Shown here in pieces: positions 8,271 to 16,321 of a stretch of 38,826 bases of DNA. Location of the stretch: assembly GCA_903930565.1 (NCBI GenBank), contig CAIYZC010000771.1, positions 1-38,826 on the forward strand, in the 5' to 3' direction. The notes beneath the pieces are model-generated. The model saw nothing but the letters and a program-made list of their open reading frames with translations, was not told where the DNA came from and ran no database searches. The position numbers were made by a program, and so were the translations under genes. The first letter of the stretch is position 1. Each line of letters opens with the position of its first letter. The stretch is from an uncultured Pedosphaera sp. Its GTDB lineage: Bacteria; Verrucomicrobiota; Verrucomicrobiia; Limisphaerales; Pedosphaeraceae.

Positions 8271-8968
8271 GCCCGCACCCTTTCACTCCGGAGCCGCCGC
8301 ACCGCCGGGCGAGGGGTTTTGCCCTGCCCGATTTGCTGGCCATCGTGGGGATCCTGTTGCTGTTGGCGGCGTTGCTGGAAATCCCCCTGGCCCAATCCCG
8401 GCGGCAGGCGCGCCTGGCCCGCTGCCTGGCCAATCTGCAGGAAGTGAACCGCGCGGTGCTGAACTTCGCCACGGACCACACGCAAATGCTCCCCGCCCCG
8501 GTGGTGGACCAGGCGGGCGAGTTGCAATGGTGGTACAAGGAGCAGGTCAAAAAATACGTCGGTTTGGACAGCGCCTCCTCGACCAACGACACGGTGTTCG
8601 CCTGCCCGGACGACCGCGGTTACACCGATCCCCAACCTTTTTGGCAATCCGGCCGCTTCGACTTCGGCAGTTATGTTTACAACGGCGTCCTCCTGCCCGG
8701 CCTCCCTTCCATCGCGGGTTTGCCCACCACCGCCATCCGGCAACCCGCCCGCACCCTCTTGGTGATGGAATGGACCGCCCACGCCCCGTTGTCCTGGCAC
8801 CGCAGCCGCACCGGCGCGCGCAACGCCCCCTTTTACCGGGACGCCGAAAGCGTCGCCGGCTTTGTTGACGGCCACGCGGCCCTGACGAAGATTTACTACG
8901 ACGGCTACAATGCCGCCTACACGCAAGATCCCATTGCCGGTTATGATTATCAATACAGCGCCAACTAA
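8267..8968 (+). CDS. Divergent pseudopilin-type protein
   Basis: A 233-residue protein translationally coupled to the gene before it. The N-terminus has a prepilin-like site RG/FALPDLLAI followed by VGILLLLAALLEI. Gly at -1 and Phe at +1 are kept, but position +4 is Pro and position +5 is Asp rather than Glu. CLANLQEVNRAVLNFATDH corresponds to the CLNNLRQ region of the other pseudopilins, and FVDGHAAL near the end is the usual Asp-Gly motif. The normal +5 Glu is important for pilin assembly, so this may be a minor, tip or initiating pseudopilin. It overlaps the NAGPA gene that follows. Confidence 0.75.
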   Translation: MSPHPFTPEPPHRRARGFALPDLLAIVGILLLLAALLEIPLAQSRRQARLARCLANLQEVNRAVLNFATDHTQMLPAPVVDQAGELQWWYKEQVKKYVGLDSASSTNDTVFACPDDRGYTDPQPFWQSGRFDFGSYVYNGVLLPGLPSIAGLPTTAIRQPARTLLVMEWTAHAPLSWHRSRTGARNAPFYRDAESVAGFVDGHAALTKIYYDGYNAAYTQDPIAGYDYQYSAN

Positions 8969-10991
8969 ACTCCCGTCGTCCCGTCCCCGGTTCCAACCGC
9001 CCCTGTGGCTGGCCGTCGCCTGCGCCCTGCTCGGCTGCTGCGCCGCGCACGCCGGCACGGTGGTGGGCCCTTGGGTGCCCATTTTTAAAGGGGTGAGTGT
9101 TTCGTTCAGCACCAACACCCCGGGCACCGGCGCCCTCTTCGCGGAGCAACAGGCCGTCCGGGTGGCCCGCGTGGACTTGACGGATCCCGACATCCATTTC
9201 TTCACCACGCCGCGCAACACCAATTATGTTGCCGATTCCAGCGAGACGGGCGGCATGACCCCGAACCAGTTCGCCACCAATTATGGGATGAACCTGGTGA
9301 TCAACGCCAATTTCTTCGCCCCCAACAACAACTACAATTTCCCCGAGTGGACCGCGATGGATGTGACGGGCTTGTTGGTATGCACCGGGCAGGTGGTGTC
9401 CGCCCAGGAACAGATTACGCAGTCGGACGGCACCTACGGCAACGCCGCCGCCCTGCTCTTCACCTCCAACAATGTGGCCAGATTTGTGCCCACGAACTGG
9501 CCCGCGGCTTCCCTGACCGGCATCTATACGGCGGTGGCCGGCGACTACCCCATCCTCTACAGCAACAACATCGTGGCGTACGTTTACACCAATGCCTACT
9601 ATCAGGGCAATGGCGCCAGCCCCAACTACCCTGTTCACCAACTAAACCCGCGCACGGCCTACGGTCTCTCCGCGGACCGGCACTACCTCTTCCTGATGAC
9701 CCTCGATGGTCGGCAAGGGGGGTACAGCGACGGCGCTTACGATTGGGAAACCGCGCGTTGGATGCAATTGTTCGGGGCCTCGGACGCGGTCAACATGGAT
9801 GGCGGTGGCTCCACCACCCTGGTGCAATTGTCCTCCACGGGCGTGCCCGTGATGCTGAACAATTCCAGTGCGGTGGCGGGCAACGGTTTGCAACGCACCA
9901 TCGGCAGCTTGTTCGGCCTCACCGCCAACCCCCTGCCCGGCTACATCAACAACATCCTCGTCAACCCGGATGACACCGCCGCGACCATCACTTGGACCAC
10001 CACGAACACCGCGACCAGCCAGGTGCAGTACGGCTTGACCACCAACCTCGGACTGACCACGCCGCTGCAAAGCGCCCTGGTCACCAACCACGCCGCGCTG
10101 CTCACCAATCTTTCGCCGGGCTCCATTTACTATTACAAAGTGCTCGGCACCTCCGCCACGGGCACCCAGTACGCTTCCTCGAATTACTTTTTCCTGACCA
10201 CGAATTACCAAACCAGCAGGATGGTATTTGACGTCACCAATACTTGGAAGTGGAGCAACACGAGCTATGACGGGGTGAATTGGACCACGAACACTTTTAA
10301 CGACTCGGGCTGGACCGGCCCCGCCCCTGGCTTATTTTGGATTTTTGTGAATGGTACCGTCAACGCCAATGTGCAACCCCGCAACACCTTGCTCCCGGCA
10401 AGTCCGAACAACTTCATCTCGCCCTACTACTACCCGTACGTCACCTACTATTTCCGCACCCACTTCACGTTGCCCGCGACGCCCACGAGCGCCACATTGA
10501 CCCTCTCAAACTATGTGGATGATGGCGCGGTGTTTTATTTCAATGGGGTCGAAGCGGCGCGACTCCGCATGCCGGCCGCGCCCACCACCATTCTGAACAA
10601 CACCCTGGCCTCCACCTATGTCCCCTGCACCGTGAACGGCACGCCCGTGGGCCAGGCCACCTGCCCCGATGTCCTCTCTCTGACCGGCGTGACCAATCTG
10701 GTCAAAGGCGATAACGTGATGGCTGTGGAAGTGCACAATTACCAGGTGAACAGCCACGCCGTCACCTTCGGTTCCGCCTTGACCTACAGCCTGTCCTTCA
10801 GTGTCGCGCCCACGCTCACCCTGACCAACTACAACGGCACGCCGGGGTTGGCCTGGACGCGCGGCGGCTTCACCCTCCAGCAGGCCCCCAGCCCCGCCGG
10901 CCCCTGGACCCCCGCCCAAGGACCGATCGTCAGCAGCCCCTACTGGTTCACCAACCAAACCGGCACGCGCTTCTTCCGCCTGATTCGCTGA
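8943..10991 (+). CDS. Large secreted phosphodiester glycosidase (NAGPA) with Fn3-like and beta-sandwich domains
   Basis: A 682-residue protein. ATG 8943 is chosen because it places the signal peptide (LAVACALLGCCAAHA) near the N-terminus; ATG 8910 is possible. The NAGPA domain (about 40-325) has NLVINANFFAP and the signature AVNMDGGGSTTLVQ near residues 281-294. A fibronectin III or purple-phosphatase-N-like domain follows (about 335-425, ITWTTTNTATSQVQYG). Next is a jelly-roll domain (about 430-620) with DDGAVFYFNGVEAARLRM, as in sugar-binding or surface proteins. The C-terminal 60 residues (GFTLQQAPSPAGPWT, ending RFFRLIR) are a beta domain common at the ends of Verrucomicrobia secreted proteins. 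It closes the block that began with another NAGPA protein. Substrate unknown. Confidence 0.85.
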   Translation: MIINTAPTKLPSSRPRFQPPLWLAVACALLGCCAAHAGTVVGPWVPIFKGVSVSFSTNTPGTGALFAEQQAVRVARVDLTDPDIHFFTTPRNTNYVADSSETGGMTPNQFATNYGMNLVINANFFAPNNNYNFPEWTAMDVTGLLVCTGQVVSAQEQITQSDGTYGNAAALLFTSNNVARFVPTNWPAASLTGIYTAVAGDYPILYSNNIVAYVYTNAYYQGNGASPNYPVHQLNPRTAYGLSADRHYLFLMTLDGRQGGYSDGAYDWETARWMQLFGASDAVNMDGGGSTTLVQLSSTGVPVMLNNSSAVAGNGLQRTIGSLFGLTANPLPGYINNILVNPDDTAATITWTTTNTATSQVQYGLTTNLGLTTPLQSALVTNHAALLTNLSPGSIYYYKVLGTSATGTQYASSNYFFLTTNYQTSRMVFDVTNTWKWSNTSYDGVNWTTNTFNDSGWTGPAPGLFWIFVNGTVNANVQPRNTLLPASPNNFISPYYYPYVTYYFRTHFTLPATPTSATLTLSNYVDDGAVFYFNGVEAARLRMPAAPTTILNNTLASTYVPCTVNGTPVGQATCPDVLSLTGVTNLVKGDNVMAVEVHNYQVNSHAVTFGSALTYSLSFSVAPTLTLTNYNGTPGLAWTRGGFTLQQAPSPAGPWTPAQGPIVSSPYWFTNQTGTRFFRLIR

Positions 10992-11093
10992 CGCGCATCA
11001 AACCCCGATTTTGGGCCGCGAGGCAAGGAGGCTAACGAATGATCGCCGCCCCGTCCCCGCGCGGGGGGTAATCGGTGTCCAGGAAGGTTCCTC

Positions 11094-12851
11094 TCATTCC
11101 CCCGTGCCCACCAGGAAGGGGTTGGGCAGCGCTTTCAATTCTTCGCCGGGACCGACTCGCGCGGGCATCGCGCCGGCGGGCAGCGGCAACGGGGTCGCCC
11201 CCGGGGCGATCACCTCGCGGCGGAGGAACAACATGCGGGGATAAACCGGTTGGCGCCCCAGAGGCGTGGGGCAATCGATCTCGAACGTGGCCGGCAGATC
11301 CCCGGCGCGGAAGACGCGTTGTGCGCACGTGACCGTGTCCGACCACTCCGCGTTCCGCTGGTTGGCCACTTCCTTGCCTTCGGCATGGAGATCGGCCAGC
11401 GACTTCGACCGCGAGCCGAGCTGGTAGGCGTAGGTCACCACCAGTTGGTGATCGCCCAGCGCCCGGGGATCGGCCACGGAGACCGTCACGCGATTCCGAC
11501 CGGGCGAAAGGTAGGGCAGGACGCCCGGGTTGTTCTGGACCAGCGCTTCGATCCGCAACGCTTGGAGCGCGCCCGAAAAGGTCACTCGCACCAGCACCGC
11601 GAGTCGGCCTTGCACTGCGGCGGAGAAGTCCGCCAAGGCGACGGTTTGGAACGTCTTGCCTCCATCCACCGAAACCTCCACCACCTCGGCCCCGGGAGCC
11701 TCCCCCCGGACCCGGGTCAGCGGGTAAGGCGACGCCAAGCTTACTACCACCGAGGCCCGCTTGCCCGGCTGGGCCGGGACGAGGGTGCGGCCCTCCGCTT
11801 TGGCGTTGTCCGCGCTTGCGAAGCTCGCGAGCAGGCCCGGGCCGGCGAAATCGGGCGCAAAGGTCAACACTCCGTTGGCATAACTGCGCGCCGGTTGGCG
11901 GTTGACGTAAGGCTCCAGGACCAACCCGATGCCCGGGTCGTTGCGCGTATCCTTGTGGCCGGCACAAGTATGCGCCGGCGCGGTCTGCTCCCCCGCCCAG
12001 TACCACGCGCCCGGGATCGGATCCCAACGATTTTCCAAGCAGCAGCCCGGGGCCAGGTTCACGTCCGCGGAATAATCGCCATCCGCGTGCTCGATTCCGC
12101 CCCAGCCCGCGGAATGATCCCGGCCGCGATGCGTTTTGAGCCCGGCGATCACATCGTCGATCGTGTCGCCGCAAGCCAGGAAGGAAGGCGTCCGCCAGCC
12201 GGGCGGGGTGCCATTTGGAGCGAACGGATTCGTCTTCCGGTAAACGCAACGGCGGCCTTCATCCAGCACAAAGGCGTCCCGGATCAACCCTTGGGCGTTC
12301 TGGTTCAGCTCATCCTCTCCGGCGATGGTCCAGCCGCCCCGGCCATCCGGCATCCACGCATAGAACTTGAGGAACGCATCCGGATAGTGCCAGCGGCCGT
12401 CGTAATTCGCCTCGACCGTCGTGTGTCCGTCCCAGCCGACAAACCGCCAATCCCACCCGAGCTGCCGCCAAAGGGCGGACTGCTCGGCGTGCAAGCCGCC
12501 ACATAAACTCCAGCCGTAGCAGTGCAGTTCCTTGAGCACCGGCAGCCCACCCGGCTCACTCGGATACTGCCGATGGTAGTGCGCCAGTTGCATGAAATTA
12601 TAGATCGCGACCGCCTTTTCATCATTGTTCCGGCAACCCCGCGTAATCGACTCCGCGATCGTCTTGAGCGAGGTACAATCGGGCGCTTGGTCCGGTTGGA
12701 CCCTGATCTGATGGACCACTTGGGGAGAATCGGCGGCCGCGGCGAAAAGGGCGAAAGCAAACGCCAAAAGCAGAGGAACCAGCCGATTGCGGAACCGACG
12801 AAAGGGCCGGGCAATGCCGCAAGGGGACAATGGCCAAAGGTGTGGCTGCAT
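11094..12851 (-). CDS. Exported transglutaminase-like protein
   Basis: A 585-residue protein from ATG 12851, which gives a basic stretch and a signal helix (LVPLLLAFAFALFAAAA). In-frame starts at 12920 and TTG 12965 would make a long odd N-terminus. A transglutaminase-like Cys-His-Asp triad is visible: Cys117 in CYGWSLCGGLHAEQ, His143 in GWDGHTTVE and Asp158 in RWHYPDAF, with typical spacing. About 420 residues follow that look largely beta and include EVSVDGGKTFQTV, an Ig-like or exo-sialidase-like pattern. The family includes peptidases and cross-linking enzymes; the export signal suggests action on envelope or extracellular protein. It is convergent with the NAGPA gene, separated by 102 bases. 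Confidence 0.75.
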   Translation of the reverse strand: MQPHLWPLSPCGIARPFRRFRNRLVPLLLAFAFALFAAAADSPQVVHQIRVQPDQAPDCTSLKTIAESITRGCRNNDEKAVAIYNFMQLAHYHRQYPSEPGGLPVLKELHCYGWSLCGGLHAEQSALWRQLGWDWRFVGWDGHTTVEANYDGRWHYPDAFLKFYAWMPDGRGGWTIAGEDELNQNAQGLIRDAFVLDEGRRCVYRKTNPFAPNGTPPGWRTPSFLACGDTIDDVIAGLKTHRGRDHSAGWGGIEHADGDYSADVNLAPGCCLENRWDPIPGAWYWAGEQTAPAHTCAGHKDTRNDPGIGLVLEPYVNRQPARSYANGVLTFAPDFAGPGLLASFASADNAKAEGRTLVPAQPGKRASVVVSLASPYPLTRVRGEAPGAEVVEVSVDGGKTFQTVALADFSAAVQGRLAVLVRVTFSGALQALRIEALVQNNPGVLPYLSPGRNRVTVSVADPRALGDHQLVVTYAYQLGSRSKSLADLHAEGKEVANQRNAEWSDTVTCAQRVFRAGDLPATFEIDCPTPLGRQPVYPRMLFLRREVIAPGATPLPLPAGAMPARVGPGEELKALPNPFLVGTGE

Positions 12852-13025
12852 GGCCTGCAGTCTGCGTTCGTCCCCCAGCCCCAGGCAAGCCCGCAAACCC
12901 GCGTTACCGCGCCGAATCATCAAGGAATCCAACCATAATCGATTGCGCGGAATCAGGTCTTCCAACCGACTCGATCAGCCTCCCGACCCATGGCCGAACC
13001 GCCCCCCAACCAACCGCCAATCAGC

Positions 13026-13178
13026 AACTTGTAGCAGACGATGTTAGGAGACTCTCGAATTGTCCCTCTCCTCGATCGCTCGCGAGCCACAACCAAAAAG
13101 CAAAGTCAGAGTCTCGTCTCGTCTCCCACACTCCCAAATTGTAGCAGACGACGCTTGGAGACTCTCGAATTGCCCCCC
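13026..13178. repeat. Palindromic repeat array A (one half unit and one full unit)
   Basis: The half unit at about 13026-13067 has only the right arm (GTAGCAGACGATGTTAGGAG, then ACTCTCGAATTG). The full unit at 13100-13178 has left arm AGAGTCTC then TCGTCTCC, a loop, then GTAGCAGACGACG and GGAGACTCT. The outer 8 bases and the inner stem of each full unit are inverted repeats able to form a long hairpin. The same half-plus-full arrangement, with a similar linker (CCACAACCAA), recurs in array B. Confidence 0.85.
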
Positions 13179-13240
13179 TCCACTCCACCACGCGCTCCCA
13201 CACGAAGCATTCAACACCCTTTGCGTCAACCACCGATCTT

Positions 13241-13350
13241 CCCAATCCCAACGGGATTGTGCCAGTAGCCCGACGGTTGCGCCGCCTTGGGCGCTACCTT
13301 GGGATACCCGGCACCCAGCGGCTGCAAACCCAACGCGGGTTGTGTCGGCC
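13241..13350. repeat. Dispersed 'CCCAACGGG' type repeat, copy 1
   Basis: This segment contains CCCAACGGGATTGTG, then GCCGCCTTGGGCGCTACCTT at 13281 onward, and CTGCAAACCCAACGCGGGTT. A diverged copy with the same order of blocks lies near 20389-20550. The type (short CCCAACGGGTTG-like modules flanking CTTGGGCGCTAC) is one I recall as widely scattered in PVC and related genomes. No protein is encoded. The rest of the gap, 13351-13811, shows no gene. Confidence 0.5.
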
Positions 13351-13811
13351 TTCCCGTTGAGAGACTTTTGCCCAGCGCACCGCCGGGAGCGGCCCGTCCC
13401 AAGCGAAGCGGCAGGCCGCCAAAAAGGTAATCCATTCGGTACCGGCTCGCGCTCTCCACGTTCACCGTGTCTCTGCGTCAGACACTTCCCCGCTGCTGAT
13501 CCCCTTGCCCGCGTGAAGCTCCCGGATGCAGCTTTGGCGACTCCGTTTCCTCATTGGGAACGCCCTTTTCCGCAAAAGTAAACCGGAGTTTTTGCCAGAC
13601 TTCGCCGCAAGGGGGTGAAATGCCGCAAATTATTCACGTTGACCAAAGCGCTACAGCGATCCGACCCCTTGCGTCGCGGCGCACGACGCGACCATTTTCT
13701 TTGCGCTGGAGATTCCACGAAAGAAGCGCACTTGGGCCGACGCATTATCTCTTTGGGGCAAACAAAGCATGACGGTTGGCACGATGGTTGCTTTGCAACC
13801 GCGCAACATTT

Positions 13812-15668
13812 ATGGCCGATGCCGCCGACAATTCCATCGTTTTGCCGTTGCAGGATTCCTTGCGCGAACTCCACTCCCGTTACGCCGGTCTGCGCGAGGG
13901 CAAAGTGGCCACCTACATCCCCGAACTGGCCACCGCCAACCCGGACTGGTTTGGCATCTGCCTGGTCACGACCGGAGGCCATGTGTATGAAATCGGCGAC
14001 TCCCGCCAGCATTTCACCATCCAGTCGATATCCAAGCCCTTCGTCTATGGGATGGCGTTGGAGGACAACACCCGCGCGGAGGTGCTCGGGCGCATCGGCG
14101 TGGAGCCGACCGGGGACGCGTTTAATGCGATCAGCCTCGAGGCCGGGACCGGCCGCCCCCGCAACCCGATGATCAACGCCGGCGCCATCGCCGCGGCGGG
14201 CATGATCGCCGGGCAAACGCCGGCCACGCGTCTGCGCCGGATGCTGGAGATGTTTTCCCGCTACGCCGGCGAGGAACTGGGGCTGGACCGGAAAGTATAC
14301 GGCTCGGAAAGTGAAACCGGGCACCGCAATCGCGCCATCGGCCACATGCTTCGGAATTTTGACATCCTGCGCGAGCCGCCGGATCCGGTGGTCGATTTGT
14401 ATTTCAAACAATGCTCCGTGTCCGTCACCTGCCGGCACCTGGGCGTGATGGCGGCGACACTGGCCAACCGGGGTGTCAACCCACTGACCGGCAAACCCGC
14501 CATTCGCGGGGAATACGTGGAGAGCGTTTTGAGTGTCATGGGCTCGTGCGGGATGTACGATTACGCGGGCGAATGGTTGTATCGCGTGGGCATGCCGGCC
14601 AAGAGCGGGGTGGCGGGCGGGGTCATCGCGGTGTTGCCCGGGCAGTTGGGCATCGCGGTCTTTTCGCCGCCGCTCGACGAGCGCGGCAACAGTGTGCGCG
14701 GCCTGCGGGTCTGCGATGATTTGTCGCGCTACTTCGACCTGCACCTGTTCAACGCTCCCGCGTCAAGTTCGTCGGTGATCCGGTTGAAATTCACCGGGGC
14801 CGAGGTGACTTCGAGCCGGGTCCGGACCGCCGAAGAAGCCGACTACCTCCGGATCCAAGGCGCGGGCATCCGGGTGTTCCAACTGCAAGGCCACCTCATC
14901 CTGTCCACCGCCGAGGTGGTGGTGCACGAGGCCCTGGCCGTGGCGACCGCCCTCGACACGCTGGTCCTGGACTTGAAGCACGTGCTTTCCGTCAATGAAA
15001 GCGCCGGCCGGTTGTTCCACCAATTGATTCTCAAGCTGGCGGAGCGGGGCAAACCGGTCCTGTTCACCAATCTCTCGCGCGCAGCCGGTTTGCGCCGCTA
15101 CTTGAAAGCCAAACTCCGGGACCAGTTTGACAAGCTGTTCCATGCCTTTGAGGACAACGACACCGCTTTGGAGTACTGTGAGAACCGCCTGCTGGCGGCC
15201 AAGTTTTCCGGCACCACCCACTTGCGGCACGTGCGCCCGGCGGATTACGAATTACTGCGCGGACTTGCCGCCGGGGAAGTATCCGTCATCCAGTCCCTCT
15301 TGGTGCGGCGCCATTACCAACGCGGCGAGGTGATGGTTCATTTCGGCGATCCGGCCGGCGAGTTGTTTTTCCTGGCCCGCGGCCGCGCCAGCGTCACGGT
15401 CACCCTTTCCAGCGGCGTGCAGAAACGCCTGGCGACCTTCTCCGCCGGCATGGCGTTCGGGGAAATGGCCCTGCTGGACCGCGCCCCGCGCTCCGCGGTC
15501 GTCACGGCCGACACCGACGTGGAGTGCGACTCCCTGCCGATCGCGGCCTTCGACCAATTGGGCGAAACGCATCCCGGCATCAAAATCACCCTGCTGGCCA
15601 ACCTGGCCCACGGCCTGTCCGGCAAGCTCCGCCGCGCCAACCGGGAAATCAGCGTCTTTGATTATTGA
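13812..15668 (+). CDS. glsA: Glutaminase A fused to STAS and cyclic-nucleotide-binding domains
   Basis: A 618-residue cytosolic protein. The frame is open to 13776, but ATG 13812 gives a normal start. Residues 1-310 are a serine-dependent glutaminase (L-Gln to L-Glu plus ammonia) with catalytic Ser72-x-x-Lys75 in QSISKPFVYG, then NAGAIAAAGM, a GSE/TGHRN segment, and MGSCGMYDYAGEW. Residues of about 330-450 form a STAS domain (IRVFQLQGHLILSTAEV, TLVLDLKHVLSV), as in anti-sigma-factor antagonists. Residues of about 480-600 form a cNMP-binding domain with FGEMALLDRAPRSAVV, the phosphate-binding cassette pattern. The fusion suggests glutamine breakdown gated by a cyclic nucleotide. Palindromic repeat arrays flank the gene on both sides. 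Confidence 0.92.
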   Translation: MADAADNSIVLPLQDSLRELHSRYAGLREGKVATYIPELATANPDWFGICLVTTGGHVYEIGDSRQHFTIQSISKPFVYGMALEDNTRAEVLGRIGVEPTGDAFNAISLEAGTGRPRNPMINAGAIAAAGMIAGQTPATRLRRMLEMFSRYAGEELGLDRKVYGSESETGHRNRAIGHMLRNFDILREPPDPVVDLYFKQCSVSVTCRHLGVMAATLANRGVNPLTGKPAIRGEYVESVLSVMGSCGMYDYAGEWLYRVGMPAKSGVAGGVIAVLPGQLGIAVFSPPLDERGNSVRGLRVCDDLSRYFDLHLFNAPASSSSVIRLKFTGAEVTSSRVRTAEEADYLRIQGAGIRVFQLQGHLILSTAEVVVHEALAVATALDTLVLDLKHVLSVNESAGRLFHQLILKLAERGKPVLFTNLSRAAGLRRYLKAKLRDQFDKLFHAFEDNDTALEYCENRLLAAKFSGTTHLRHVRPADYELLRGLAAGEVSVIQSLLVRRHYQRGEVMVHFGDPAGELFFLARGRASVTVTLSSGVQKRLATFSAGMAFGEMALLDRAPRSAVVTADTDVECDSLPIAAFDQLGETHPGIKITLLANLAHGLSGKLRRANREISVFDY

Positions 15669-15713
15669 GCGCGCGAGCTGACGGTAACCCGCGGCGAACG
15701 CGGAACGCCCGCC

Positions 15714-16016
15714 GGCAAAGTCAGAGTCTCGTCACCCCGTCGCCCACAACCCCACCTTGTAGGAGACGACGGCAGGAGACTCTGGCATGCCCCGGTCCAA
15801 AGCATTCGCCCGCCAATGCCCACCCGCGAAGCCAAAGCCACCCTTCCCACTAGCCGCCAATCACAAAATTGTAGGAGACGACGTGAGGAGACTCTGGAAT
15901 TGTCCCTGCCATCAATCCCGCGCGGGCCACAACCAACAAGCCAAGCCAGAGCCTCGTCACCTCGTCGCCCACAACTCCAAATTGTAGGAGACGACGTCGG
16001 AAGACTCTCACATCGT
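15714..16016. repeat. Palindromic repeat array B (full, half, full)
   Basis: Full unit B1 is at about 15714-15790, the right-arm half unit B2 at about 15861-15910, and full unit B3 at about 15940-16016. Each full unit has AGAG(T/C)CTC then (T/C)CGTC(T/G)CC, a loop flanked by ACAA and TTGT, then GTAGGAGACGACG and a GGAGACTCT-like end. B2-B3 match array A half-plus-full, including a shared GCCGCCAATCA lead-in and CCACAACCAA linker. The array lies between the convergent glutaminase and peroxidase genes. The rest, 16017-16321, shows no gene. Confidence 0.85.
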
Positions 16017-16321
16017 CACCGCCGTCCGCCACGCCCGTTCGCCACCACCACCCAAGCAAGCCGAAGCCTCATCTTTTCCCCCACCCCCCAAGAACTCTAC
16101 GGCCCACCAGCCGTTGTCCGCTTGATCTCCTCCCCCGGGGGAGGGTTCCTTAGATTCCATGGGCAGCGCTTGGATTTCCGCAGTACGCCGCTGCTCGGTT
16201 CGCGGCCTTCCCGTGGCGGCCCATCCCGGGCCAAGGGCTCCGGAAACGAACCTGGCTTTGGCACGGCAGGTTCATACCCGCCGCGCCAAAGCCTTCTGTA
16301 ATCAGGTTCCGCCCGACGATT

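Noticed and set aside
11052-11072. Terminator between the second NAGPA gene and the transglutaminase-like gene
   Set aside because: CCCCGCGCGGGG is self-complementary but has no usable loop and no T-run on either strand.
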